Source: Pseudomonas lopnurensis
GTDB taxonomy: Bacteria > Pseudomonadota > Gammaproteobacteria > Pseudomonadales > Pseudomonadaceae
Direction: 5' to 3'
DNA length: 64,000 nt
Assembly: GCF_015070855.1 (NCBI RefSeq)
Contig: NZ_JADDIX010000066.1
Location: 41,300 to 105,299 of the forward strand
The translations under genes and the position numbers were made by a program. Under the pieces are notes generated by a model. It saw only the letters and a list, made by a program, of their open reading frames with translations, ran no database searches and was not told the DNA's origin. Within the stretch, counting starts at the first letter, position 1. Each line of letters opens with the position of its first letter. Below, piece after piece: positions 57,058 to 64,000 of this stretch.

Positions 57058-57783
57058 TCAGAAGCGTTCGTGTTCGCCCAGGTAGCGCCATTGGCCAGCC
57101 GGCAGCTTGGCCATCGACAGCCGGCCGATACGGATGCGCTTGCTGGCCAGTACGCGCAGGCCGATGGCTTCGCAGAGCATGCGCACTTCGCCCGGCGCGG
57201 GTTCCTTGAGCACCACGCGCAGGCGCGTTTCGCTCTGCCAGCTGACCTTGGCCTTCGGCAGGATCCTGCCGCGATGGCCGATGCCCTTGGCGAGCAGCGC
57301 CAGGCCGTTGGCCTCGGGCTCGCCGCTGACGTCGACGATGTATTCCTGTTCGAACTTGTTGCGCGAGCCGCTGAGGGTGCGGATCACTTCGCGTTGCTGG
57401 CTGAATACCACCAGACCGCTGCTATCGGCCTCCAGCGGCAGCAACTCGTTCTGCCGTAGCAGATGGCGCTGCAGGGGCTCGATGCGGCTCGGGTCTTCGC
57501 TGCAGTGCGTGGCGGCGGTGAGCATGCGCAGGGTGCTTTCGGCATCCGTACCGGCGGCCTGGCCGGCGGGCCTGTGCAGCAGCAGGGTGACCGGCGCGAT
57601 CTCCGTCGCCGTGGCGCCGGCTCGCAGTTCGATGCGCTGTCCGGGCTCGACCTTGCGGAAGGGGGCTTCCACCACCTGGCCGTCGACGTTCACCCAGCCG
57701 CCCTCGATATACAGCTCGGCCTCGCGCCGGGAACAGCCGAGTTGTTCGGCGAGGCGTTTGGACAGGCGTACGGGATCGGTCAT
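57058..57783 (-). CDS. RsuA/RluF-type pseudouridine synthase with Asp-to-Glu change
   Basis: 241 residues. The N-terminal S4 RNA-binding domain (about 5-60, 'VRLSKRLAEQLGCSRREAEL') is followed by an RsuA-type catalytic domain. The motif usually read as RLDxDSxGL here is 'PLEADSSGLVVFS', so E118 stands where the catalytic Asp is expected, and the preceding Arg is Pro. The rest is preserved ('EVRMLCEAIGLRVLASKRIR' in place of QIRRM). It may be inactive, or use Glu poorly, and act as an RNA-binding factor. The start MTDPVRLSK at 57783 is well placed. Confidence 0.85.
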   Translation of the reverse strand: MTDPVRLSKRLAEQLGCSRREAELYIEGGWVNVDGQVVEAPFRKVEPGQRIELRAGATATEIAPVTLLLHRPAGQAAGTDAESTLRMLTAATHCSEDPSRIEPLQRHLLRQNELLPLEADSSGLVVFSQQREVIRTLSGSRNKFEQEYIVDVSGEPEANGLALLAKGIGHRGRILPKAKVSWQSETRLRVVLKEPAPGEVRMLCEAIGLRVLASKRIRIGRLSMAKLPAGQWRYLGEHERF

Positions 57784-57879
57784 GCTGAACTCGGGAGGGG
57801 GAGGGGGAGTGGGGGTAGAACGCGGCGAGCCACCGCGTGGGCGGTGCGGGCTCGCCGAAAGCGTTTCGAGGTCAGGCCA

Positions 57880-58059
57880 TCACTTCTTGCTGATGGTGAT
57901 CTGCCGGGACGGTCCTTGGGTCTGGCCACTCACCCCGTTGGGGATGTTCTGGATTTCACCGCCGGCCTTGAGGAAGGCGGCCATCTGCGCGGCCAATGAC
58001 TGACTGGTTTCGGTTGCGGGTTCGGGCTTGCGCTTGGCGCTGGTGGTTTTCGTGGCCAT
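57880..58059 (-). CDS. Small basic protein, 59 residues
   Basis: MATKTTSAKRKPEPATETSQ begins a 59-residue protein with a basic disordered N-terminus. A short helix plus turn follows, 'SLAAQMAAFLKAGGEIQNIP', and the tail ends ITISKK. The helix-turn segment resembles the C-terminal part of the RNA-polymerase-binding protein SutA ('AMEEFLSRGGKVQEI', from memory). The ribosome-binding site AAAGGAAAAG lies upstream of ATG 58059. It is conserved-looking and probably real, but the function is only a guess. Confidence 0.65.
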   Translation of the reverse strand: MATKTTSAKRKPEPATETSQSLAAQMAAFLKAGGEIQNIPNGVSGQTQGPSRQITISKK

Positions 58060-58362
58060 GGATCGCTTTTCCTTTAATCGGTCGAACCGGGCATTATACA
58101 GATTTGGTTGATTTTTGTTCAGGTTTCTGCCGGGCAGTCCGGGTAATCACACGCACGCGTGGCTGCCGCCCGGGGGCGCCCCTGTCCTCCGAACTCGTAG
58201 GGTGGGCTTCAGCCCACCAGCGGCGCTGAGGCGGTTCACCGTCCGTCCGTCATTTCTTGAAGCGTTTTTGCCGCACGTTCGGGGCGCATCTGGTCTTCAC
58301 TGTAACGTTCGTCAGCCAGGGGTCGGGGGCTGGCGATCATCGAGCCATTGCGGAGGACCACC
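58060..58362. other. Intergenic gap with one repeat unit
   Basis: Divergent promoter region for the small protein and the PQQ enzyme. It contains TAGGGTGGGCTTCAGCCCACC (58198-58218), a single unit of the family at 25921-25982. No gene is seen. Promoter boxes could not be assigned. Confidence 0.5.
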
Positions 58363-59511
58363 ATGCTGCGCCACGCCATTCGCACCGCGTTCTGCGGTTT
58401 CCTTTTCGCCGTTTCGTTCGCGTTGGCCGCCGAGCCGCAGCGCTATCCCAGCGAGCAGGGGCCGTTGCTGGTCAAGCCAATCGTCGAGGGCCTGGAAAAT
58501 CCCTGGGCGCTGGCCTTCCTGCCGGACGGCAAGCGCATGCTGGTGACCGAGCGGCCCGGTCACCTGCGGCTGGTCGGCCTGGATGGCAGCCTGTCCGAAC
58601 CGCTGGCCGGCGTACCGGAAGTGTTCGCCCGCTCCCAGGGCGGCTTGCTGGACGTGCGTCTGTCGCCGGACTTCGAGATGGATCGGCTGGTGTACCTGAG
58701 CTATGCCGAGGCCGGCGACCAGGGCATGGCCGGGACGGCGGTGGGCCGCGGCCGGCTCAGCGAGGACCTGACCCGGCTGGAGAACTTCGAAGTGATCTTC
58801 CGTCAGCAGCCGAAGCTCTCCAACGGCATCCATTTCGGCTCGCGGCTGGTGTTCGACCGGGAAGGCTTCCTGTTCATCGCCCTCGGCGAGAACAACCAGC
58901 GGCCGACCGCGCAGGACCTGGACAAGCACCAGGGCAAGATCGTGCGCATCCGCCCCGATGGCACGGTGCCGCAGGACAACCCCTTCGTCGGCCAGGAAGG
59001 CGCGCGTCCGGAAATCTGGTCCTACGGCCATCGCAACCAGCAGGGCGCCGCGCTCAATCCCTGGAGCGGCGTGCTCTGGACCCACGAGCACGGCCCGCGC
59101 GGCGGCGACGAGATCAACATTCCCCTGGCCGGCAAGAACTATGGCTGGCCGCTGGCGACCCATGGCATCAACTACAGCATGCTGCCGATCCCCGAGGCGA
59201 AGGGTAAAACCGTCGAGGGTACCGAACCGCCATACCACGTCTGGGAGAAGTCGCCGGGCATCAGCGGCATGGCGTTCTACGACGCCGAACGCTTTCCCGC
59301 CTGGCAGCACAGTCTGTTCATCGGCGCCCTGGTGGACCAGTCGCTGATCCGCCTGCAACTGGACGGCGATCGCATCGTCGGCGAGGAGCGCCTGCTCAAG
59401 GAGTTGGGCGCGCGCATCCGCGACGTGCGCGTCGGCCCCGATGGCTATCTCTATCTGCTCACCGATGCCGGCAACGGCAAGCTGCTGCAGGTTGGCCTGC
59501 AGGCGCAATAG
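58363..59511 (+). CDS. PQQ-dependent aldose sugar dehydrogenase, soluble
   Basis: 382 residues with a signal peptide (MLRHAIRTAFCGFLFAVSFA). The six-bladed propeller of the YliI/Asd family is evident: 'ENPWALAFLPDGKRMLVTER', 'GGLLDVRLSPDF', 'SNGIHFGSRLVFDREGFLFI' and 'WTHEHGPRGGDEINI'. It oxidises aldoses in the periplasm using PQQ and calcium. ATG 58363 follows GGAGG. A membrane-bound PQQ dehydrogenase follows on the same strand, but no pqq synthesis gene is in the window. Confidence 0.9.
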   Translation: MLRHAIRTAFCGFLFAVSFALAAEPQRYPSEQGPLLVKPIVEGLENPWALAFLPDGKRMLVTERPGHLRLVGLDGSLSEPLAGVPEVFARSQGGLLDVRLSPDFEMDRLVYLSYAEAGDQGMAGTAVGRGRLSEDLTRLENFEVIFRQQPKLSNGIHFGSRLVFDREGFLFIALGENNQRPTAQDLDKHQGKIVRIRPDGTVPQDNPFVGQEGARPEIWSYGHRNQQGAALNPWSGVLWTHEHGPRGGDEINIPLAGKNYGWPLATHGINYSMLPIPEAKGKTVEGTEPPYHVWEKSPGISGMAFYDAERFPAWQHSLFIGALVDQSLIRLQLDGDRIVGEERLLKELGARIRDVRVGPDGYLYLLTDAGNGKLLQVGLQAQ

Positions 59512-59735
59512 AACGCCAGCCTGCGGGCGATCACCGCTTTGCGGTCGCCACCGATCGCCAGCAGGACGATGCCGCCATCGCGTAGCGATACGGGAGCAAT
59601 CGCGCGCCCGCGCCTGTCCACTCTCTGGGATGCCGCCACCCGGCGGCGTTCCGGCCCCGGCCATGGCGTCGTCGGTCCAGCAAGCTGGCACTGCCGAAGC
59701 CCCGAGGTCCGCTAACAAGACGGAAGGAGAGGGTT

Positions 59736-62066
59736 GTGGCAGTAGTCGTCAGCGGCGTGTTCTGCATCATCGTCGGGCTTGCACTCGGTCTGGGAGGGGC
59801 GAAGGTCATCAGCCTCGGCGGCACCTGGTACTTCGCCGTCGTGGCGGTCGGTTTCCTGCTCACCGGCGCCTTGCTGCTGATGCAGCGGCGGGCGGCGCTC
59901 TGGGTCCATGCGCTGCTGATGCTCGGCATGCTGGGCTGGGCGCTCTACGAGGTCGGGCTGGACGGCTGGCAACTGGCGCCGCGCGGCAGCATCATCGTGC
60001 CGCTCGGCCTCTGGTTGCTGACGCCGTGGATCGTGCGGCAACTGGGCTGGCAGCCTTTCGGCTTCCGCCCCTGGGGTGGCGCCGCGCTGCCGCTGCTGCT
60101 GGCGGTGGCGCTCTGGGGCGTGGCGGCCGTCTACGCCATCGGCCACGACAGTCACGACATCAAGGGCATGTTGCCGCCGCCATTGGCCGCGGCGCCCGCG
60201 ACGAGCGATCCGGTACCTGCGGGTGAGTGGCATGCCTATGGCCGCAACCAGCATGGCCAGCGCTATTCGCCGCTGGCGCAGATCACCCCGCAGAACGTCG
60301 AACGCCTGCAACCGGTCTGGCATTACCGCACCGGTGATCTGCGCGGCCCGGACGATCCGGATGAAACCACCTACGAAGTCACGCCGTTGAAAGTCGACGA
60401 CAGCCTGTACCTGTGCACGCCGCACAACCTGGTGATCGCCCTCGATGCCGAGACCGGCGAGCAACTCTGGCGCTTCGATCCCAAGGTGCCGCATTCGGTC
60501 AACCGGCAACACCTGACCTGCCGCGGGCTGTCCTATCACGCGTCGTCCACGGTCGCCGACGGGCAATCCTGCCGTCAGCGCCTGTTCATGCCCACTGCCG
60601 ATGCGCGGCTGATCGCGCTGGATGCGAGAACCGGCGAGATCTGCCCGGGCTTCGGCGACAACGGCGAGGTGGACCTGTGGGCCAACATGCCGCATGTGAA
60701 GGAGGGCTTCTATTACTCCACGTCGCCGCCGGTGGTGGCGCGCGACCTGGTGATCGTCGGCGGTGCGGTGAACGACAACGTGCGCGCCAACGAGCCGTCC
60801 GGGGTGATCCGCGCCTATGACGTGCACAGCGGCGCGCTGAAATGGAACTGGGACCCCGGCAATCCCGAGGCGACCGCGCCCATCGCCGCCGGGCAGACCT
60901 ACAGCGCCAGCAGCCCGAACAGCTGGAGCATCTCCAGCGCCGACGAGGCACTGGGCCTGGTCTACGTGCCGCTGGGCAACCAGGTGCCGGACCAGTGGGG
61001 CGGCCGCCGCAGCGAGAACAGCGAGCGCTTCTCGTCCTCCATCGTCGCCCTGGATATCGACAGCGGCGAGCTGCGCTGGGTGTTCCAGACGGTGCGCCAC
61101 GACCTGTGGGACATGGACGTGCCGGCGCAGCCAAGCCTGCTCGACATCCAGACCGCGAACGGCCCGGTGCCGGCGCTGGTGGCGCCGACCAAGCAGGGCG
61201 ACATCTACGTGCTCGACCGCCGCAGCGGCGCGCCGCTCCTGCCGGTGCGCGAGGTGCCGGCGCCGCAGGGCGCGGCCGAGGGGGACTGGACCGCCGAAAC
61301 GCAGCCCGCCTCGGCACTGTCCTACGAGCCGCCGAAACTGCAGGGCAAGGACCTCTGGGGCGCGACCCTGATCGACCAGATGCTGTGCCATATCCAGTTC
61401 CGTTCGCTGCGCTACGAGGGCCGCTATACGCCGCCGTCGACCCAGGGCACGCTGGTGCATCCGGGCAACTTCGGCGTCTTCAACTGGGGCGGGGTGGCGG
61501 TCGATCCGGTGCGGCAGATGGTCTTCAGTACGCCGGCCTACCTGGCCTTCACCTCGCGCCTGGTGCCGCGCGAGGACGACGTGGCGACCTACGTCTCCGG
61601 CAAGGAGCCGTTCCTCAACGAGAATTTCGGCTCGCCGTTCGCGGTGGAGCTGGGGCCGTTCGTCTCGCCGCTCGGCCTGCCCTGTACCGCGCCGCCGTGG
61701 GGCTACGTGGCGGGCGCCGACCTGCGCACCGGCAAGACCCACTGGCTGCGCCGCAACGGCACGGTGCGCGACCGCGCGCCGATCCCGCTGCCTTTGAAGA
61801 TGGGCGTGCCGAGCCTCGGCGGACCGATGCTCACGGCTGGTGGCGTGGCCTTTCTCAGTGGCACGCTGGACTATTACCTGCGCGCCTATGACGTCACCAC
61901 CGGACGCGAGCTATGGAAGGCGCGGCTGCCGGCGGGCGGCCAGTCCACCCCGATGACCTACCAGAGCCGTTCGGGCCGGCAGTTGGTAGTAGTGGTCGCC
62001 GGCGGCCACGGTTCGCTGGGCACCAAGGCCGGGGACTCGGTCATCGCCTATGCATTGCCGCGTTGA
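59736..62066 (+). CDS. gcd: Membrane-bound PQQ glucose-type dehydrogenase
   Basis: 776 residues. Five N-terminal membrane helices (to about residue 140, 'GALLLMQRRAALWVHALLML' among them) anchor an eight-bladed PQQ propeller. The propeller is marked by 'WHAYGRNQHGQRYSPLAQIT', 'GEQLWRFDPKVP', 'QTVRHDLWDMDVPAQPSLLD' and a C-terminal 'GYVAGADLRTGKTHWLRRNG'. It oxidises glucose (or quinate/shikimate in close relatives) in the periplasm and passes electrons to ubiquinone. GTG 59736 is preceded by AGGAGA. Glucose specificity is likely but unproven from sequence alone. Confidence 0.9.
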   Translation: MAVVVSGVFCIIVGLALGLGGAKVISLGGTWYFAVVAVGFLLTGALLLMQRRAALWVHALLMLGMLGWALYEVGLDGWQLAPRGSIIVPLGLWLLTPWIVRQLGWQPFGFRPWGGAALPLLLAVALWGVAAVYAIGHDSHDIKGMLPPPLAAAPATSDPVPAGEWHAYGRNQHGQRYSPLAQITPQNVERLQPVWHYRTGDLRGPDDPDETTYEVTPLKVDDSLYLCTPHNLVIALDAETGEQLWRFDPKVPHSVNRQHLTCRGLSYHASSTVADGQSCRQRLFMPTADARLIALDARTGEICPGFGDNGEVDLWANMPHVKEGFYYSTSPPVVARDLVIVGGAVNDNVRANEPSGVIRAYDVHSGALKWNWDPGNPEATAPIAAGQTYSASSPNSWSISSADEALGLVYVPLGNQVPDQWGGRRSENSERFSSSIVALDIDSGELRWVFQTVRHDLWDMDVPAQPSLLDIQTANGPVPALVAPTKQGDIYVLDRRSGAPLLPVREVPAPQGAAEGDWTAETQPASALSYEPPKLQGKDLWGATLIDQMLCHIQFRSLRYEGRYTPPSTQGTLVHPGNFGVFNWGGVAVDPVRQMVFSTPAYLAFTSRLVPREDDVATYVSGKEPFLNENFGSPFAVELGPFVSPLGLPCTAPPWGYVAGADLRTGKTHWLRRNGTVRDRAPIPLPLKMGVPSLGGPMLTAGGVAFLSGTLDYYLRAYDVTTGRELWKARLPAGGQSTPMTYQSRSGRQLVVVVAGGHGSLGTKAGDSVIAYALPR

Positions 62067-62192
62067 AGCGGACCGTGGCCGGCACAACCTCGCGCCGGCC
62101 GCCTGTTCGGGGCCGTTGACGCAACAATGCGGCTCGCGCCGAAACGTCGACAGACCCTAGAATCGCCAACTTTCTCATTCGGGACACCTGCA

Positions 62193-63029
62193 ATGGCCGC
62201 AATCGGACGCTACAACAGCCTGCCAATCGTCAAACACACCGGTTTCGGTCTGTATCTGGACGGCGGTCCGGACGGCGAGATCCTGCTGCCCAACCGCTAT
62301 ATCCCCAAGGACACACCGACCGGGGTGGACGACTGGCTCAACGTTTTCGTCTATCTCGACAGCGAGGACAAGCTGATCGCCACCACGGAGAAACCCAAGG
62401 TGCAGGTCGGCGAGTTCGCCAGCCTCAAGGTCGTGGAAATCAACCGCGTCGGTCTCTTTCTCGACTGGGGCCTGCCCAAGGACCTGCTGCTGCCGCATTC
62501 GGAAGAGCGGCGCCCGCTGCAGGTCGGCGACTACTGCGTGGTGTATGTCTACATCGACAAGCGCACGCGTCGCATCACTGCCACCGCACGGCTGGACCGC
62601 TACCTGGACAAGACCCCGGCGTCCCACCAGGTCGGCGAGGCGGTCGATCTGCTGATCGTCGAGACCACCGATCTGGGCTACAAGGCGATCATCAACGGCC
62701 AGCACTGGGGGTTGATCCACAAGAACGAAGTGTTCAAGTTTCTCCGTGGCGGCATGCGCGAGCGTGGCTACATCAAGGAAGTCCGCGCCGACGGCAAGAT
62801 CAGCCTCAGTCTGCAGCCTATGGGCAGCGAAGCCGCCGATGCCCTGCAGGCGCTGATCCTGCAGCAGCTCGAGGAGAACCAGGGCGTACTCGAACTGAGC
62901 GACAAGAGCCCGGCACAGGAGATCGCCCGGCGCTTCGGCGTCAGCAAGGGCAATTTCAAGAAGGCCATCGGCGGGCTCTACAAGCAGGGGCGTATCGTCA
63001 TCCATCCGGACCGCATCGAACGGGCCTGA
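62193..63029 (+). CDS. cvfB: CvfB/YitL S1-like RNA-binding protein
   Basis: 278 residues. Three S1-like modules are followed by a C-terminal winged helix, as in CvfB. 'LPIVKHTGFGLYLDGGPDGE', 'VVEINRVGLFLDWGLPKDLL' and 'GHWGLIHKNEVF'-like segments mark the S1 folds, and 'EIARRFGVSKGNFKKAIGGL' the winged helix. It binds RNA, and regulatory roles in virulence are reported in staphylococci. The start at 62193 is MAAIGRYNSLP. Confidence 0.9.
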   Translation: MAAIGRYNSLPIVKHTGFGLYLDGGPDGEILLPNRYIPKDTPTGVDDWLNVFVYLDSEDKLIATTEKPKVQVGEFASLKVVEINRVGLFLDWGLPKDLLLPHSEERRPLQVGDYCVVYVYIDKRTRRITATARLDRYLDKTPASHQVGEAVDLLIVETTDLGYKAIINGQHWGLIHKNEVFKFLRGGMRERGYIKEVRADGKISLSLQPMGSEAADALQALILQQLEENQGVLELSDKSPAQEIARRFGVSKGNFKKAIGGLYKQGRIVIHPDRIERA

Positions 63030-63057
63030 GCGCCGGGGCGCCCGCTCGGGCGTCTGC

Positions 63058-63367
63058 CTACAGCTCCAGGCTGATCTGTTCGCTCCCGGCTTTCTTTCCG
63101 AGCGCCTCGCCCTGGCCTGTCACGTGGCTCAGGTGCCCATCGACGAGGCGGGCCGGGGCACTGAAGGGAGGCGCGGTCGCGTGCCGTCCTGACTATGCGG
63201 CCCTCGATGCACCCTCAGCACATCCGACACCCGCGAGCAATGGTAACGCCCCCAGGGCAACTCGGCGCACATCATCGCCGTGCGTTGGCCTGCGCCGAAT
63301 TCCAGCAGGTGCCTGAGACCCTCGGCGAATTCCGCGAGTGAAGGTCGCGGTCGCAGGTCGACGCGAG
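63058..63367 (-). pseudogene. DUF488-family gene remnant
   Basis: The minus strand contains coding-like pieces of a DUF488 protein in different frames. Upstream is 'EFAEGLRHLLEFGAGQRTAM', continuing into 'MCAELPWGRYHCSRVSDVL', which echoes the family's CAE...PW.CHR...AD box. A second piece in another frame is 'FSAPARLVDGHLSHVTGQG' and ends at a TAG at 63058. The N-terminus and start codon are missing and at least one frameshift separates the pieces. Codon bias is typical of this genome, so the decay is probably recent. Conclusion by eye only. Confidence 0.5.
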
Positions 63368-63809
63368 GCTATTTGCCCCTTTTCCGGGCCGCCGTTCGTC
63401 GGGTAATTCTCTATAGCCGTTATGCGCTTTATTTGCTGCTAATTCAAAAAAATGACGCGCCTGGATAGCGTTAGAGCGATCGAGCGATGATTTTAATAAT
63501 GTCATTTAGATGGCAAATAACTTTTTGACAGTATCAAATTAATAGCACTTGTCATTATGCGGCGTATTTCTGGCGATGCATTTACGTCGGGAAAATTTCC
63601 ATTATTTTTTTGAACCTATTATAAAGCCGCCACGCAAGAGGTTGACCGGTTGTTCAGGGGGTGGACGGCGTGGGGATTTCTTGCTGAACGGTTCGTTTGG
63701 TTGTGTCACTGCGGCCTCCTTCCAGAGCAACGCCCCACGACTTAATTGACCTCCCGCCACTTTTTTAAAGGCCCGCGCCTTTAGAAGTATGAAGTTTCGG
63801 AGAGACGGA
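63368..63809. other. AT-rich gap before the terminal gene
   Basis: About 63400-63640 is strikingly AT-rich for this genome (runs such as TTTTAATAAT and ATTATTTTTTTGAAC). I see no gene in it. A TTGACA at 63525-63530 has no good -10 at standard spacing. It may hold the promoter or leader of the secreted protein at 63810, or foreign DNA. Confidence 0.5.
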
Positions 63810-64000
63810 ATGTCCACCAACGTTTTTGCCGGTGCTCGCAAAGCACTCGTCACCTCTATTGCACTCGCCGCACTGATGGGCGGTTTCACGGTTGCGACCG
63901 CACCGCTCGCTGTTGCGGCGAGCGCTACCGCTGCATCCGCCGCTACCGCCAACATCAACGCCTTCACCAATACCGATTGGCTGAACGGCGTATGGCGCAA
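63810..64000 (+). CDS. Secreted protein, 3'-truncated by the window edge
   Basis: Only about 63 residues are visible. A signal peptide (ARKALVTSIALAALMGGFTV) ends in an Ala/Thr-rich stretch, followed by 'ANINAFTNTDWLNGVWR'. ATG 63810 is preferred because GGAGAGACG lies just before it; ATG 63789 is in frame and possible. The long Ala-rich signal suggests export to the periplasm or beyond. Family and function cannot be judged from this fragment. Confidence 0.65.
   Translation, partial: MSTNVFAGARKALVTSIALAALMGGFTVATAPLAVAASATAASAATANINAFTNTDWLNGVWR

Noticed and set aside
59712..61742. 676-codon minus-strand frame opposite gcd
   Set aside because: Antisense shadow; the plus strand has a complete PQQ propeller with membrane helices.
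63525..63558. TTGACA promoter before the secreted protein
   Set aside because: No acceptable -10 at 16-18 bases; CATTAT lies 22 bases away.
63602..64000. Minus-strand frame at the right edge
   Set aside because: It lies opposite a signal-peptide gene with a good ribosome-binding site; the Ala-rich reading is the mirror of the signal sequence.

Overview
This is a GC-rich chromosomal window that reads as a Pseudomonas (sensu lato) chromosome. The evidence is the flagellin/FlaG/FliD locus with a sigma-28 promoter, the minCDE block next to rluA and an M18 aminopeptidase, Prc/AlgO, YjcH-ActP, the NAGGN osmolyte operon, PQQ sugar dehydrogenases, and many REP-type palindromes of the 'GGAGC...GCTCC' kind. 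From memory, two stretches follow P. aeruginosa PAO1 gene order: about 7.9-31.8 kb (around PA3258 down to PA3234, interrupted by a defence insertion) and about 34.6-43.1 kb (around PA3463 down to PA3459). No rRNA, tRNA, CRISPR array, integrase or transposase was seen.

Layout. 0-4.8 kb: end of a glycosyltransferase, then fliC-flaG-fliD, with a fliD 3'-end scar directly after fliD where fliS/fliT/fleQ would normally follow. 5-7.5 kb: a ComEA-like helix-hairpin-helix protein, a DUF1232 protein, and a tightly overlapped XRE regulator / unknown / Sel1-repeat trio. 7.9-13.3 kb: EAL-GGDEF protein, Prc protease, quinone oxidoreductase. 13.3-20.7 kb: a complete Wadjet anti-plasmid system (jetA-jetB-jetC ... 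jetD) with a MntA-HepT toxin-antitoxin pair inserted between jetC and jetD, the whole set abutting apeB. 20.7-31.8 kb: apeB, rluA, minEDC, a lipid A acyltransferase, pirin, MlaA, an alpha/beta hydrolase, a frameshifted DUF2061 gene and yjcH-actP. 32-34.9 kb: a short-chain dehydrogenase, an MFS exporter, an unknown protein and YheU. 35-43.1 kb: a 7TM hybrid histidine kinase and the NAGGN operon (asnO-ngg-peptidase). 43.5-47.6 kb: ergothioneine genes egtB-egtD followed by a subtilase whose usual catalytic Asp reads as Glu. 47.7-58 kb: a DUF1264 lipoprotein, a second dehydrogenase, the Lhr helicase, several small lipoproteins and hypotheticals, a solute-binding protein, an RsuA-family pseudouridine synthase with Asp-to-Glu at the catalytic position, and a 59-residue protein. 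58.3-64 kb: two PQQ-dependent dehydrogenases, CvfB, a decayed DUF488 remnant, an AT-rich gap, and the start of a secreted protein.

The most interesting local structure is the seven-gene minus-strand run apeB-jetA-jetB-jetC-mntA-hepT-jetD. It joins a housekeeping peptidase, an SMC-type plasmid defence complex and an embedded toxin-antitoxin pair. The second theme is repeats: at least three families of small palindromic or TIR-bearing elements sit exactly at gene ends. Several of them supply or touch the stop codon of the adjacent gene, and one appears to supply the start of mlaA.
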